64,000 bases of DNA, from the NCBI RefSeq assembly GCF_028369295.1, contig NZ_JAQMYP010000002.1:1-64000 (forward strand), given 5' to 3'. Positions 45,349 to 55,027 of this stretch are shown here, piece after piece. Positions within the stretch are counted from its first letter, which is position 1. Every line of letters begins with the position of its first letter. The notes below the pieces were generated by a model. It saw nothing but the letters and a program-made list of their open reading frames with translations. It made no database searches and was not told where the DNA came from. This DNA is from Streptomyces sp. HD. Its GTDB lineage: Bacteria; Actinomycetota; Actinomycetes; Streptomycetales; Streptomycetaceae. The translations under genes were made by a program, and so were the position numbers.

Positions 45349-45993
45349 ATGGCTAAGCAGATCAAGGGCATCCTGGGCGAGAAGCTCGGCATGACGCAGG
45401 TGTGGGACGAGAACAACCGTGTTGTTCCGGTCACCGTCGTCAAGGCCGGCCCCAACGTCGTCACCCAGGTTCGTACCAACGACGTCGACGGCTACGAGTC
45501 CGTCCAGCTCGCCTTCGGCGAGATCGACCCGCGCAAGGTGAACAAGCCCCTCAAGGGCCACTTCGCGAAGGCCGACGTCACCCCCCGTCGTCACCTCGTC
45601 GAGATCCGCACCGCGGACGCCTCCGAGTACACCCTCGGCCAGGAAGTCACCGCCGAGGTGTTCGAGGCCGGCGTGAAGGTCGACGTCACCGGCAAGAGCA
45701 AGGGCAAGGGCTTCGCCGGTGTCATGAAGCGCCACAACTTCCGTGGTCTTGGCGCCGGTCACGGCACCCAGCGCAAGCACCGCTCTCCCGGTTCCATCGG
45801 TGGCTGCGCCACCCCGGGCCGTGTGTTCAAGGGCCTCCGCATGGCGGGTCGTATGGGCAACGAGCGGGTCACCACCCAGAACCTGACCGTCCACGCCGTT
45901 GACGCGGAGAAGGGTCTGCTGCTCATCAAGGGCGCGGTTCCCGGTCCGAACGGCGGCCTCGTCCTGGTCCGCACCGCGGCCAAGGGGGCCTGA
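45349..45993 (+). CDS. rplC: 50S ribosomal protein L3
   Basis: The 214-residue uL3 begins [20 protein letters not shown] and carries the central rRNA-binding loop ([40 protein letters not shown]) that reaches the peptidyl-transferase centre. It starts 17 bp after rpsJ. It is an early assembly protein of the 50S subunit; changes in this loop give resistance to drugs such as tiamulin, and none is apparent. Confidence 0.97.
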   Translation: MAKQIKGILGEKLGMTQVWDENNRVVPVTVVKAGPNVVTQVRTNDVDGYESVQLAFGEIDPRKVNKPLKGHFAKADVTPRRHLVEIRTADASEYTLGQEVTAEVFEAGVKVDVTGKSKGKGFAGVMKRHNFRGLGAGHGTQRKHRSPGSIGGCATPGRVFKGLRMAGRMGNERVTTQNLTVHAVDAEKGLLLIKGAVPGPNGGLVLVRTAAKGA

Positions 45994-46001
45994 GGTAACC
46001 G

Positions 46002-46658
46002 ATGAGCACTGTTGACATCCTTTCGCCGGCGGGCGACAAGGCCGGTTCCGTCGAGCTCCCCGCGGAGATCTTCGACGTAGAGAAGATCAGCGTTCCGCTG
46101 CTTCACCAGGTCGTCGTCGCGCAGCTGGCCGCTGCCCGTCAGGGCACGCACAAGACCAAGACCCGTGGCGAGGTCCGTGGTGGTGGCAAGAAGCCTTACC
46201 GCCAGAAGGGCACCGGTCGCGCCCGTCAGGGTTCGACCCGCGCGCCGCAGTTCGCCGGTGGTGGCGTCGTGCACGGTCCCGTGCCGCGTGACTACTCGCA
46301 GCGGACCCCGAAGAAGATGAAGGCCGCGGCCCTGCGCCACGCCCTCACCGACCGGGCCCGCAACAACCGCATCCACGTCGTCTCCGGCGTCATCGAGGGC
46401 GAGACCCCGTCCACGAAGGCCGCCAAGACGCTGTTCGGCAAGATCTCGGAGCGCAAGAACCTGCTCCTGATCGTCGAGCGCGCCGACGAGGCCGCGTGGC
46501 TGTCCGCCCGCAACCTGCCCCAGGTCCACATCCTGGAGCCGGGCCAGCTGAACACGTACGACGTTCTCGTCTCGGACGACGTGGTCTTCACCCAGGCCGC
46601 TTTCGAGTCCTTCGTGTCTGGCCCCAAGGCCGCTGACACCGAAGGGAGCGAGGCCTGA
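46002..46658 (+). CDS. rplD: 50S ribosomal protein L4
   Basis: The 218-residue uL4 has a globular part ([20 protein letters not shown]) and the exit-tunnel loop ([35 protein letters not shown]), whose tip contacts macrolides. In E. coli it represses its own operon. Its TGA shares its A with the rplW ATG, so the two are coupled. Tunnel-loop residues are the usual sensitive-type. Confidence 0.96.
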   Translation: MSTVDILSPAGDKAGSVELPAEIFDVEKISVPLLHQVVVAQLAAARQGTHKTKTRGEVRGGGKKPYRQKGTGRARQGSTRAPQFAGGGVVHGPVPRDYSQRTPKKMKAAALRHALTDRARNNRIHVVSGVIEGETPSTKAAKTLFGKISERKNLLLIVERADEAAWLSARNLPQVHILEPGQLNTYDVLVSDDVVFTQAAFESFVSGPKAADTEGSEA

Positions 46659-47077
46659 TGGCTACGCGTCACCCGAGCATTGCCTCCAAGGCTGCGAAGG
46701 CCGCCAAGGCCGCGCGCGTCGCCAAGGCGCGTCGCCACGCCGCCGAAGGCAAGAACACCGTCGAGACCCCGGCGAGCAAGGCGTACACGGACCCCCGTGA
46801 CGTCCTGCTGAAGCCGGTCGTCTCCGAGAAGAGCTACGCGCTTCTCGACGAGAACAAGTACACGTTCATCGTCGACCCGAGTGCCAACAAGACCCAGATC
46901 AAGCAGGCCGTCCAGGCGGTCTTCTCGGTCAAGGTCACCGGGGTCAACACGATCAACCGCCAGGGCAAGCGCAAGCGCACCAAGACCGGTTTCGGTCAGC
47001 GTGCCGGCACCAAGCGCGCGATCGTGACCCTTGCCGAGGGCGACCGTATCGACATCTTCGGCGGTCCGACCGCGTAA
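46658..47077 (+). CDS. rplW: 50S ribosomal protein L23
   Basis: The 139-residue uL23 has an Ala/Lys-rich N-terminal extension (about 35 residues, [17 protein letters not shown]) before the conserved domain ([52 protein letters not shown]). The extension is usual in Streptomyces. It sits at the tunnel exit and docks trigger factor and SRP. The ATG overlaps the rplD stop. Confidence 0.96.
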   Translation: MATRHPSIASKAAKAAKAARVAKARRHAAEGKNTVETPASKAYTDPRDVLLKPVVSEKSYALLDENKYTFIVDPSANKTQIKQAVQAVFSVKVTGVNTINRQGKRKRTKTGFGQRAGTKRAIVTLAEGDRIDIFGGPTA

Positions 47078-47115
47078 GCGGGTCGGATCGTCCGATATCG
47101 GACGAGGACTGAGAA

Positions 47116-47952
47116 ATGGGAATCCGCAAGTACAAGCCGACTACGCCGGGCCGTCGTGGTTCCAGCGTTGCCGACTTCGTCGAGGTCACGCGGTCCACGC
47201 CGGAGAAGTCGCTGGTCCGCCCCCTGCACAGCAAGGGCGGCCGTAACAACGCCGGTCGTGTGACCGTTCGCCACCAGGGTGGCGGACACAAGCGCGCCTA
47301 CCGAGTGATCGACTTCCGTCGTCACGACAAGGACGGCGTGCCGGCGAAGGTCGCGCACATCGAGTACGACCCCAACCGCACCGCGCGCATCGCGCTGCTG
47401 CACTACGCCGACGGCGAGAAGCGCTACATCCTCGCCCCGCGCAACCTGCAGCAGGGTGACCGCGTCGAGAACGGTCCCGGGGCCGACATCAAGCCGGGCA
47501 ACAACCTGGCCCTCCGCAACATCCCGGTCGGTACCACGATCCACGCGATCGAGCTCCGTCCCGGTGGCGGTGCCAAGTTCGCCCGCTCCGCCGGTGCCTC
47601 CGTGCAGCTGCTCGCGAAGGAGGGCCAGATGGCCCACCTCCGCATGCCGTCCGGTGAGATCCGCCTGGTCGACGTGCGCTGCCGCGCCACCGTCGGCGAG
47701 GTCGGCAACGCCGAGCAGAGCAACATCAACTGGGGCAAGGCCGGCCGTAAGCGCTGGCTGGGCGTGCGTCCGACCGTTCGCGGTGTGGCGATGAACCCGG
47801 TTGACCACCCGCACGGTGGTGGTGAGGGCAAGACCTCCGGTGGTCGCCACCCGGTCTCCCCGTGGGGTCAGAAGGAGGGTCGTACTCGTTCGCCGAAGAA
47901 GGCTTCGAACAAGTACATCGTCCGCCGCCGCAAGACGAACAAGAAGCGCTAG
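47116..47952 (+). CDS. rplB: 50S ribosomal protein L2
   Basis: The 278-residue uL2 has its N-terminal RNA-binding region ([20 protein letters not shown]) and the C-terminal loop [20 protein letters not shown] with the highly conserved His needed for peptidyl-transferase activity. It bridges the subunits at the base of the centre. ATG at 47116 with GAGGACTGAGAA. It follows rplW after 38 bp. Confidence 0.97.
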   Translation: MGIRKYKPTTPGRRGSSVADFVEVTRSTPEKSLVRPLHSKGGRNNAGRVTVRHQGGGHKRAYRVIDFRRHDKDGVPAKVAHIEYDPNRTARIALLHYADGEKRYILAPRNLQQGDRVENGPGADIKPGNNLALRNIPVGTTIHAIELRPGGGAKFARSAGASVQLLAKEGQMAHLRMPSGEIRLVDVRCRATVGEVGNAEQSNINWGKAGRKRWLGVRPTVRGVAMNPVDHPHGGGEGKTSGGRHPVSPWGQKEGRTRSPKKASNKYIVRRRKTNKKR

Positions 47953-47964
47953 GAGCGGGTTTAG

Positions 47965-48246
47965 ATGCCGCGCAGTCTCAAGAAGGGGCCCTTCGTCGAC
48001 GACCACCTGATCAAGAAGGTGGAAGCCCAGAACGAAGCCGGCACCAAGAACGTCATCAAGACCTGGTCCCGTCGCTCCATGATCGTGCCGGCCATGCTCG
48101 GCCACACGCTCGCGGTGCACAACGGCAAGACCCACATCCCGGTGTTCGTCACCGAGTCGATGGTCGGCCACAAGCTCGGCGAGTTCTCGCCGACGCGCAC
48201 CTTCCGGGGCCACGTCAAGGACGACCGGAAGTCGAAGCGCCGCTAG
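47965..48246 (+). CDS. rpsS: 30S ribosomal protein S19
   Basis: The 93-residue uS19 ([58 protein letters not shown]) is complete. It partners S13 in the 30S head near the A-site tRNA. The gene lies 12 bp after rplB within the same transcript. Confidence 0.97.
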   Translation: MPRSLKKGPFVDDHLIKKVEAQNEAGTKNVIKTWSRRSMIVPAMLGHTLAVHNGKTHIPVFVTESMVGHKLGEFSPTRTFRGHVKDDRKSKRR

Positions 48247-48290
48247 TAGCGGATCGCATTCAGACACGTAAGTAACTGAGAGGGACAACC

Positions 48291-48638
48291 ATGGAAGCCA
48301 GGGCCCAGGCGCGGTACATCCGCGTTACGCCCATGAAGGCCCGCCGCGTGGTGGACCTTATCCGTGGCATGGATGCCACGGAGGCTCAGGCTGTTCTGCG
48401 ATTCGCTCCGCAGGCAGCCTCCGTGCCCGTCGGCAAGGTGCTCGACAGCGCCATCGCCAACGCCGCGCACAACTACGACCACCCGGACGCCACCTCGCTG
48501 TTCATCAGCGAGGCGTACGTCGACGAGGGCCCGACCCTGAAGCGGTTCCGTCCGCGTGCCCAGGGCCGTGCCTACCGGATCCGCAAGCGGACCAGCCACA
48601 TCACCGTGGTCGTCAGCAGCAAGGAAGGAACCCGGTAA
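48291..48638 (+). CDS. rplV: 50S ribosomal protein L22
   Basis: The 115-residue uL22 includes the extended hairpin that lines the exit tunnel ([20 protein letters not shown]), where deletions give macrolide resistance; it looks intact. Its stop overlaps the rpsC ATG by one base, so the two are translated together. It contacts all 23S rRNA domains. Confidence 0.97.
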   Translation: MEARAQARYIRVTPMKARRVVDLIRGMDATEAQAVLRFAPQAASVPVGKVLDSAIANAAHNYDHPDATSLFISEAYVDEGPTLKRFRPRAQGRAYRIRKRTSHITVVVSSKEGTR

Positions 48639-49459
48639 TGGGCCAGAAGGTTAACCCGCATGGGTTCCGGCTCGGTGTCACGACCGACTTCAAGTCGCGT
48701 TGGTACGCCGACAAGCTGTACAAGGACTACGTCAAGGAAGACGTCGCCATCCGTCGGATGATGACGTCCGGCATGGAGCGCGCCGGTATCTCGAAGGTTG
48801 AGATCGAGCGCACCCGTGACCGCGTGCGGGTGGACATCCACACCGCTCGTCCGGGCATCGTCATCGGCCGCCGTGGCGCCGAGGCCGACCGCATCCGCGG
48901 CGACCTTGAGAAGCTCACGGGCAAGCAGGTCCAGCTGAACATTCTTGAGGTCAAGAACCCCGAGACGGACGCTCAGCTGGTTGCTCAGGCCGTTGCCGAG
49001 CAGCTCTCCTCCCGCGTCTCCTTCCGTCGGGCCATGCGTAAGAGCATGCAGTCCGCCATGAAGGCCGGCGCCAAGGGCATCAAGATCCAGTGCGGTGGCC
49101 GCCTCGGTGGCGCCGAGATGTCCCGCTCGGAGTTCTACCGCGAGGGCCGTGTGCCCCTGCACACGCTCCGCGCGAACGTGGACTACGGCTTCTTCGAGGC
49201 CAAGACGACCTTCGGCCGCATCGGTGTGAAGGTCTGGATCTACAAGGGCGACGTCAAGAACATCGCCGAGGTCCGCGCCGAGAACGCCGCTGCCCGTGCG
49301 GGTAACCGCCCGGCCCGCGGTGGTGCCGACCGCCCGGCCCGTGGTGGCCGCGGTGGCGAGCGGCGCGGTCGCAAGCCGCAGCAGGCTGCCGGTTCCGAGG
49401 CCCCCAAGGCCGAGGCTCCCGCGTCCGCTCCGGCTGAGAGCACCGGAACGGAGGCCTGA
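48638..49459 (+). CDS. rpsC: 30S ribosomal protein S3
   Basis: The 273-residue uS3 has KH domain type II ([20 protein letters not shown]) and the C-terminal domain, then a disordered Arg/Gly/Ala tail (about 215-273: RPARGG repeats, then AETEA-rich). The tail is common in Streptomyces. S3 forms part of the mRNA entry pore. It starts in the rplV stop codon and rplP follows after 5 bp. Confidence 0.96.
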   Translation: MGQKVNPHGFRLGVTTDFKSRWYADKLYKDYVKEDVAIRRMMTSGMERAGISKVEIERTRDRVRVDIHTARPGIVIGRRGAEADRIRGDLEKLTGKQVQLNILEVKNPETDAQLVAQAVAEQLSSRVSFRRAMRKSMQSAMKAGAKGIKIQCGGRLGGAEMSRSEFYREGRVPLHTLRANVDYGFFEAKTTFGRIGVKVWIYKGDVKNIAEVRAENAAARAGNRPARGGADRPARGGRGGERRGRKPQQAAGSEAPKAEAPASAPAESTGTEA

Positions 49460-49464
49460 CCGAA

Positions 49465-49884
49465 ATGCTGATCCCCCGTAGGGTCAAGCACCGCAAGCAG
49501 CACCACCCGAAGCGCTCCGGCGCTGCCAAGGGTGGCACGACGGTTGCGTTCGGCGAGTACGGCATCCAGGCGCTGACCCCGGCGTACGTGACGAACCGTC
49601 AGATCGAGGCCGCTCGTATCGCCATGACGCGTCACATCAAGCGTGGTGGCAAGGTCTGGATCAACATCTACCCGGACCGTCCCCTCACCAAGAAGCCTGC
49701 CGAGACCCGCATGGGTTCCGGTAAGGGTTCTCCGGAGTGGTGGATCGCCAACGTCAAGCCCGGACGCGTGATGTTCGAGCTGTCGTACCCCAACGAGAAG
49801 ATCGCCCGTGAGGCGCTGACTCGTGCGGCCCACAAGCTGCCGATGAAGTGCCGGATCGTCAAGCGCGAGGCAGGTGAAGCGTGA
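49465..49884 (+). CDS. rplP: 50S ribosomal protein L16
   Basis: The 139-residue uL16 ([55 protein letters not shown]) is complete. It binds near the A-site tRNA and 5S rRNA and is the site of some avilamycin/evernimicin resistance changes; the key Arg/Ile positions were not judged. Its TGA overlaps the rpmC ATG. Confidence 0.97.
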   Translation: MLIPRRVKHRKQHHPKRSGAAKGGTTVAFGEYGIQALTPAYVTNRQIEAARIAMTRHIKRGGKVWINIYPDRPLTKKPAETRMGSGKGSPEWWIANVKPGRVMFELSYPNEKIAREALTRAAHKLPMKCRIVKREAGEA

Positions 49885-50108
49885 TGTCGGCCGGTACCAA
49901 GGCGTCCGAGCTGCGCGAGCTGGGCAACGAGGAGCTTCTTGCGAAGCTTCGCGAGGCCAAGGAAGAGCTGTTCAACCTCCGCTTCCAGGCGGCCACGGGT
50001 CAGCTCGAAAACCACGGCCGTCTCAAGGCGGTCCGCAAGGACATCGCGCGGATCTACACCCTGATGCGCGAGCGTGAGCTGGGCATCGAAACGGTGGAGA
50101 ACGCCTGA
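49884..50108 (+). CDS. rpmC: 50S ribosomal protein L29
   Basis: The 74-residue uL29 starts at the ATG at 49884, which shares its A with the rplP stop; an in-frame GTG just before it is possible but unneeded. It is two helices ([40 protein letters not shown]) near the tunnel exit, next to L23. The stop overlaps the rpsQ ATG. Confidence 0.95.
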   Translation: MSAGTKASELRELGNEELLAKLREAKEELFNLRFQAATGQLENHGRLKAVRKDIARIYTLMRERELGIETVENA

Positions 50109-50392
50109 TGAGCGAGAAGAACGTGACTGAGACTGCAGAGGCGCGCGGCTTCCGCAAGACCCGTGAGGGTCTCGTTGTCAGCGACAAGATGGACAAGACC
50201 GTCGTCGTCGCTGTCGAGGACCGCGTCAAGCACGCGCTGTACGGCAAGGTCATCCGCCGTACGAACAAGCTCAAGGCGCACGACGAGCAGAACGCTGCGG
50301 GCGTCGGCGACCGCGTCCTCCTCATGGAGACCCGGCCGCTGTCCGCGACGAAGCGCTGGCGCGTCGTCGAGATCCTCGAGAAGGCCAAGTAA
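50108..50392 (+). CDS. rpsQ: 30S ribosomal protein S17
   Basis: The 94-residue uS17 has an N-terminal extension and the OB-fold RNA-binding core ([57 protein letters not shown]). It binds 16S rRNA helix 11. It is the last gene before a 101-bp gap with two hairpins, after which rplN begins. Confidence 0.96.
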   Translation: MSEKNVTETAEARGFRKTREGLVVSDKMDKTVVVAVEDRVKHALYGKVIRRTNKLKAHDEQNAAGVGDRVLLMETRPLSATKRWRVVEILEKAK

Positions 50393-50395
50393 TTC

Positions 50396-50464
50396 CTGCG
50401 GGGAACATCCCGCAGGTCAGTTCCGCCAGGCTCCGGGTGGGTGTGTGACTTGCACACCCGCCCG
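50396..50464 (+). other. two hairpins between rpsQ and rplN
   Basis: CCTGCGGG/CCCGCAGG (50396-50417) and a 12-bp stem (50434-50445 with 50453-50464, one G-T pair) follow the rpsQ stop. There is no T-run, so they are more likely processing or partial termination sites that separate the S10 and spc segments. Confidence 0.5.
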
Positions 50465-50493
50465 GGGAACCGGCAGACAAACAGGAGATAGAC

Positions 50494-50862
50494 GTGATCC
50501 AGCAGGAGTCGCGACTGCGCGTCGCCGACAACACTGGTGCGAAGGAAATCCTTTGCATCCGTGTGCTCGGTGGCTCCGGTCGCCGCTACGCGGGCATCGG
50601 TGACGTCATCGTCGCCACCGTCAAGGACGCGATCCCCGGTGGCAACGTGAAGAAGGGTGACGTCGTCAAGGCGGTCATCGTTCGCACCGTCAAGGAGCGC
50701 CGCCGTCCGGACGGCTCGTACATCCGCTTCGACGAGAACGCCGCCGTCATTCTGAAGAACGACGGCGACCCTCGCGGCACCCGCATCTTCGGCCCGGTCG
50801 GCCGTGAGCTGCGCGAGAAGAAGTTCATGAAGATCATCTCGCTCGCGCCGGAGGTGCTGTAA
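50494..50862 (+). CDS. rplN: 50S ribosomal protein L14
   Basis: The 122-residue uL14 starts at a GTG (50494) with AGGAGATA. Conserved signatures [40 protein letters not shown] and [20 protein letters not shown] are present. It forms an intersubunit bridge and is the docking site of the silencing factor RsfS. It opens the spc-type gene group. Confidence 0.97.
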   Translation: MIQQESRLRVADNTGAKEILCIRVLGGSGRRYAGIGDVIVATVKDAIPGGNVKKGDVVKAVIVRTVKERRRPDGSYIRFDENAAVILKNDGDPRGTRIFGPVGRELREKKFMKIISLAPEVL

Positions 50863-50864
50863 GC

Positions 50865-51188
50865 ATGAAGATCAAGAAGGGCGACCTGGTCCAGGTCATC
50901 ACCGGTAAGGACAAGGGCAAGCAGGGCAAGGTCATTGCCGCTTACCCGCGCGACGAGCGTGTCCTGGTCGAGGGTGTCAACCGGGTCAAGAAGCACACCA
51001 AGGCCGGCCCGACCGCTCGCGGTTCGCAGGCCGGTGGCATCGTCACGACCGAGGCGCCGATCCACGTCTCCAACGTCCAGCTGGTCGTTGAGAAGGACGG
51101 CAACAAGGTCGTCACGCGTGTCGGTTACCGCTTCGACGACGAAGGCAACAAGATCCGCGTTGCCAAGCGGACGGGTGAGGACATCTGA
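50865..51188 (+). CDS. rplX: 50S ribosomal protein L24
   Basis: The 107-residue uL24 has a KOW motif ([20 protein letters not shown]) and [20 protein letters not shown]. It initiates 50S assembly and sits by the tunnel exit. It starts 2 bp after rplN, and its TGA overlaps the rplE ATG. Confidence 0.97.
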   Translation: MKIKKGDLVQVITGKDKGKQGKVIAAYPRDERVLVEGVNRVKKHTKAGPTARGSQAGGIVTTEAPIHVSNVQLVVEKDGNKVVTRVGYRFDDEGNKIRVAKRTGEDI

Positions 51189-51745
51189 TGACGACCACCA
51201 CCAGCCCGCGTCTGAAGCAGAAGTACCGCGAGGAGATCGCGGGCAAGCTGCGTGACGAGTTCAAGTACGAGAACGTCATGCAGATCCCCGGCCTCGTCAA
51301 GATCGTGGTCAACATGGGTGTGGGCGACGCCGCCCGCGACTCCAAGCTGATCGAGGGCGCCATCCGCGACCTCACCACGATCACCGGTCAGAAGCCGGCC
51401 GTCACCAAGGCCCGCAAGTCCATCGCGCAGTTCAAGCTGCGTGAGGGTCAGCCGATCGGTGCCCACGTCACGCTCCGTGGCGACCGCATGTGGGAGTTCC
51501 TGGACCGCACCCTGTCGCTCGCGCTGCCGCGCATCCGCGACTTCCGTGGTCTGTCCCCCAAGCAGTTCGACGGCCGTGGCAACTACACCTTCGGTCTCAC
51601 GGAGCAGGTCATGTTCCACGAGATCGACCAGGACAAGATCGACCGTACCCGGGGTATGGACATCACCGTGGTCACCACGGCGACCAACGACGCTGAGGGC
51701 CGCGCGCTCCTTCGTCACCTCGGCTTCCCGTTCAAGGAGGCGTGA
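51188..51745 (+). CDS. rplE: 50S ribosomal protein L5
   Basis: The 185-residue uL5 ([60 protein letters not shown]) binds 5S rRNA and contacts S13 and the P-site tRNA. It is complete and overlaps rplX by one base. The rpsN gene follows after 5 bp. Confidence 0.97.
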   Translation: MTTTTSPRLKQKYREEIAGKLRDEFKYENVMQIPGLVKIVVNMGVGDAARDSKLIEGAIRDLTTITGQKPAVTKARKSIAQFKLREGQPIGAHVTLRGDRMWEFLDRTLSLALPRIRDFRGLSPKQFDGRGNYTFGLTEQVMFHEIDQDKIDRTRGMDITVVTTATNDAEGRALLRHLGFPFKEA

Positions 51746-51750
51746 GCGAG

Positions 51751-51936
51751 ATGGCGAAGAAGGCTCTGATTGCCAAGGCTGCTCGCAAGCCCAAGTTCGG
51801 TGTGCGTGGCTACACGCGCTGCCAGCGCTGCGGCCGTCCGCACTCCGTGTACCGCAAGTTCGGCCTGTGCCGCGTGTGCCTTCGTGAGATGGCTCACCGT
51901 GGCGAGCTGCCGGGCGTGACCAAGAGCTCCTGGTAA
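51751..51936 (+). CDS. rpsN: 30S ribosomal protein S14, zinc-binding type
   Basis: The 61-residue uS14 carries two Cys pairs (CQRC and CRVC, about residues 24-43), the zinc-ribbon form. Streptomyces usually keep a longer cysteine-free paralogue elsewhere for zinc shortage. The ATG at 51751 follows AAGGAGGCGTGAGCGAG. It is an assembly protein of the 30S head. A 212-bp gap follows before rpsH. Confidence 0.96.
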   Translation: MAKKALIAKAARKPKFGVRGYTRCQRCGRPHSVYRKFGLCRVCLREMAHRGELPGVTKSSW

Positions 51937-52148
51937 TCCCTGTTTTTAGGGATTCCTGAAGCTCTCGGTAAGCATCTGGGTGGACAGGGGCCCACCCCCG
52001 CATGGCTTAGGCTTGTGGGGTTGGGCGCCTGTCGCGCCCGTACGACTTACTACGCCGTAGGTCCACCGCGCCGCACCCGTCCCGTCTCGGATCGGGGAGA
52101 GGGATGGCGCATCAGGAAACCCCGGCGAGAGAGGCCGAAGGCCAATTC

Positions 52149-52547
52149 ATGACCATGACTGATCCGATCGCAGACATGCTTACGCGTCTGCGGAACGCGA
52201 ACTCGGCATACCACGACTCCGTGACGATGCCGGCATCGAAGATCAAGTCGCACATCGCGGAGATCCTCCAGCAGGAGGGCTTCATCACGGGCTGGAAGGT
52301 CGAGGACGCCGAGGTCGGCAAGAACCTCGTCCTGGAGCTGAAGTTCGGCCCCAACCGTGAGCGCTCCATCGCGGGCATCAAGCGGATCTCCAAGCCCGGT
52401 CTCCGGGTTTACGCGAAGTCCACCAACCTGCCGAAGGTGCTCGGCGGCCTCGGCGTGGCGATCATCTCCACGTCGCACGGGCTCCTCACCGACAAGCAGG
52501 CCGGCAAGAAGGGCGTGGGTGGGGAAGTCCTCGCCTACGTCTGGTAG
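52149..52547 (+). CDS. rpsH: 30S ribosomal protein S8
   Basis: The 132-residue uS8 starts at the ATG at 52149; an upstream in-frame ATG would add 15 atypical residues. It has [35 protein letters not shown] and [20 protein letters not shown], the rRNA helix-21 binding region. In E. coli it is the autogenous repressor of the spc operon. The 212-bp gap upstream suggests its own leader or promoter. Confidence 0.96.
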   Translation: MTMTDPIADMLTRLRNANSAYHDSVTMPASKIKSHIAEILQQEGFITGWKVEDAEVGKNLVLELKFGPNRERSIAGIKRISKPGLRVYAKSTNLPKVLGGLGVAIISTSHGLLTDKQAGKKGVGGEVLAYVW

Positions 52548-52571
52548 CGGAAGGGAACGGAGGAAACAGCT

Positions 52572-53111
52572 ATGTCGCGTATTGGCAAGCTCCCCATCAC
52601 GGTTCCCGCCGGCGTGGACGTCACCATCGACGGCCGTACGGTCTCGGTCAAGGGCCCCAAGGGCACGCTGACCCACACCGTCGCTTCGCCGATCGACATC
52701 GCCAAGGGTGAGGACGGCGTCCTGAACGTCACCCGCCCCAACGACGAGCGTCAGAACAAGGCCCTGCACGGCCTGTCCCGCACGCTGGTGGCGAACATGA
52801 TCACCGGCGTGACCCAGGGTTACGTGAAGAAGCTCGAAATCAGCGGTGTCGGTTACCGCGTGACCGCCAAGGGTTCGAACCTTGAGTTCGCCCTCGGTTA
52901 CAGCCACCCGATTCTGGTCGAGGCCCCCGAGGGCATCACCTTCAAGGTCGAGGCGCCCACGCGTTTCTCGGTCGAGGGCATCGACAAGCAGAAGGTCGGC
53001 GAGGTTGCGGCCAACATCCGCAAGCTGCGCAAGCCCGACCCGTACAAGGCCAAGGGCGTCAAGTACGAGGGCGAAGTCATCCGCCGCAAGGTCGGAAAGG
53101 CGGGTAAGTAA
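52572..53111 (+). CDS. rplF: 50S ribosomal protein L6
   Basis: The 179-residue uL6 has its two repeated domains ([40 protein letters not shown]) and the C-terminal [20 protein letters not shown] that binds the sarcin-ricin region. It is next to L14 in the 50S. GGAGGAAACAGCT precedes its ATG. Confidence 0.97.
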   Translation: MSRIGKLPITVPAGVDVTIDGRTVSVKGPKGTLTHTVASPIDIAKGEDGVLNVTRPNDERQNKALHGLSRTLVANMITGVTQGYVKKLEISGVGYRVTAKGSNLEFALGYSHPILVEAPEGITFKVEAPTRFSVEGIDKQKVGEVAANIRKLRKPDPYKAKGVKYEGEVIRRKVGKAGK

Positions 53112-53114
53112 GCC

Positions 53115-53498
53115 ATGGCATACGGACAGAAGATCCTCAAGGGCGACGCCTACAAGCGCGCCGCGATCAAGCGCCGCCACATCCGGATCCGCAAGCGGAT
53201 CAACGGTACGGCGGAGCGTCCTCGTCTGGTCGTGACCCGCTCGAACCGCCACATCGTGGCCCAGGTGATCGACGACCTCAAGGGTCACACCCTTGCGTCG
53301 GCGTCCACCCTGGACACCTCGATCCGCGGTGGCGAGAGCGACAAGTCCACGCAGGCCAAGCAGGTCGGCGCCCTGGTCGCCGAGCGCGCCAAGGCCGCCG
53401 GTGTCGAGGCTGTCGTATTCGACCGTGGTGGCAACCAGTACGCCGGGCGCATCGCCGCCCTGGCGGACGCCGCCCGCGAAGCCGGGCTCAAGTTCTGA
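53115..53498 (+). CDS. rplR: 50S ribosomal protein L18
   Basis: The 127-residue uL18 ([60 protein letters not shown]) binds 5S rRNA with L5. It starts 3 bp after rplF. The basic N-terminus that anchors the protein in the central protuberance is intact. Confidence 0.97.
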   Translation: MAYGQKILKGDAYKRAAIKRRHIRIRKRINGTAERPRLVVTRSNRHIVAQVIDDLKGHTLASASTLDTSIRGGESDKSTQAKQVGALVAERAKAAGVEAVVFDRGGNQYAGRIAALADAAREAGLKF

Positions 53499-53536
53499 GC
53501 CGCTTCCGTAGCTAGCGGAAAGAGAGAGGTAATCCA

Positions 53537-54142
53537 ATGGCTGGACCCCAGCGCCGTGGAAGCGGTGCCGGTGGCGGCGAGCGGCGGGACCGGAAGGGCC
53601 GTGACGGCGGCGCTGCTGCCGCCGAGAAGACCGCGTACGTTGAGCGCGTCGTCGCGATCAACCGCGTCGCCAAGGTTGTGAAGGGTGGTCGTCGCTTCAG
53701 CTTCACCGCGCTGGTCGTGGTGGGCGACGGTGACGGCACCGTGGGTGTCGGATACGGCAAGGCCAAGGAGGTGCCGGCCGCCATCGCCAAGGGTGTTGAG
53801 GAGGCCAAGAAGCACTTCTTCAAGGTCCCCCGCATCCAGGGCACCATCCCGCACCCGATCCAGGGTGAGAAGGCTGCCGGCGTCGTGCTGCTCAAGCCCG
53901 CGTCCCCCGGTACCGGTGTTATCGCCGGTGGCCCGGTGCGTGCCGTGCTTGAGTGCGCCGGTATCCACGACATCCTGTCGAAGTCGCTCGGCTCCGACAA
54001 CGCGATCAACATCGTGCACGCGACCGTGGAGGCCCTCAAGGGCCTGCAGCGTCCCGAGGAGGTCGCGGCCCGCCGCGGTCTGCCGCTTGAGGACGTCGCC
54101 CCCGCGGCTCTCCTGCGTGCGCGTGCCGGGGCTGGTGCGTAA
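53537..54142 (+). CDS. rpsE: 30S ribosomal protein S5
   Basis: The 201-residue uS5 has a Gly/Arg/Asp-rich N-terminus, then the dsRBD-like domain ([40 protein letters not shown]) and the C-terminal part ([20 protein letters not shown]). The spectinomycin loop (VVKGGRRF) is wild-type-like. Its TAA overlaps the rpmD ATG. Confidence 0.97.
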   Translation: MAGPQRRGSGAGGGERRDRKGRDGGAAAAEKTAYVERVVAINRVAKVVKGGRRFSFTALVVVGDGDGTVGVGYGKAKEVPAAIAKGVEEAKKHFFKVPRIQGTIPHPIQGEKAAGVVLLKPASPGTGVIAGGPVRAVLECAGIHDILSKSLGSDNAINIVHATVEALKGLQRPEEVAARRGLPLEDVAPAALLRARAGAGA

Positions 54143-54324
54143 TGGCGCAGCTCAAGATCACGCAGACGAAGTCGTACATCGGCAGCAAGCAGAACCACCG
54201 TGACACCCTGCGTTCCCTTGGTCTCAAGGGCATCAACACGCAGGTCGTCAAGGAGGACCGCCCCGAGTTCCGCGGCATGGTGCACACCGTCCGCCACCTC
54301 GTGACGGTCGAGGAGGTCGACTGA
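54142..54324 (+). CDS. rpmD: 50S ribosomal protein L30
   Basis: The 60-residue uL30 ([56 protein letters not shown]) is a small single-domain protein of the 50S. It overlaps rpsE by one base and is followed by rplO after 2 bp. Nothing unusual. Confidence 0.97.
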   Translation: MAQLKITQTKSYIGSKQNHRDTLRSLGLKGINTQVVKEDRPEFRGMVHTVRHLVTVEEVD

Positions 54325-54326
54325 TC

Positions 54327-54782
54327 ATGGCGGAGCAGAACCCGCTCAAGATCCACAACCTCCGTCCCGCCCCGGGCGCCAAGACCGCCAAGACCCGTGT
54401 GGGTCGTGGTGAGGCGTCGAAGGGTAAGACGGCCGGTCGTGGTACCAAGGGTACGAAGGCCCGTTACCAGGTTCCGGAGCGCTTCGAGGGTGGCCAGATG
54501 CCCCTCCACATGCGTCTCCCGAAGCTGAAGGGCTTCAAGAACCCGTTCAAGACCGAGTACCAGGTCGTGAACCTCGACAAGCTGGCCGCGCTGTACCCCG
54601 AGGGTGGCGAGGTCACCGTCGAGGGTCTGGTGGCCAAGGGTGCCGTTCGCAAGAACAGCCTCGTCAAGGTCCTCGGCCAGGGTGAGATCTCCGTGGCGCT
54701 GCAGGTGACGGTCGACGCCGTCTCCGGCTCCGCCAAGGAGAAGATCACCGCCGCCGGCGGCACTGTCACCGAGCTCGTCTGA
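54327..54782 (+). CDS. rplO: 50S ribosomal protein L15
   Basis: The 151-residue uL15 has the Gly/Lys-rich N-terminal arm ([40 protein letters not shown]) that penetrates the 50S, and a globular C-terminus ending [13 protein letters not shown] strong terminator (54818-54851) follows, so secY is probably transcribed from its own promoter. Confidence 0.97.
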   Translation: MAEQNPLKIHNLRPAPGAKTAKTRVGRGEASKGKTAGRGTKGTKARYQVPERFEGGQMPLHMRLPKLKGFKNPFKTEYQVVNLDKLAALYPEGGEVTVEGLVAKGAVRKNSLVKVLGQGEISVALQVTVDAVSGSAKEKITAAGGTVTELV

Positions 54783-54817
54783 ACGCAACAGGCGTCTCGA
54801 TGACTTGATCGATCCCG

Positions 54818-54851
54818 ACCGGGGATACCCCACAAATGGGGTATCCCCGGT
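54818..54851 (+). terminator. terminator between rplO and secY
   Basis: A perfect 14-bp stem (54818-54831 with 54838-54851) has the loop ACAAAT. The following GTTGGTCGTTCC is only moderately T-rich. Confidence 0.82.
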
Positions 54852-55027
54852 TGGTCGTTCCAAGGGGGGCAGTCTCGCCGGTATGGTGGCCTGCACTGCC
54901 CACTTTTACTGAGTGCTTCTTGTGGGGCACTCTGAGCGGCAGTTGACCGTTAGCTAAGTCGTTCCTATTAGTCGAACCTCAAGACCGTCACCCTTGACGC
55001 AGTAGCGCGGGGGTCGCAGGAGGCACC

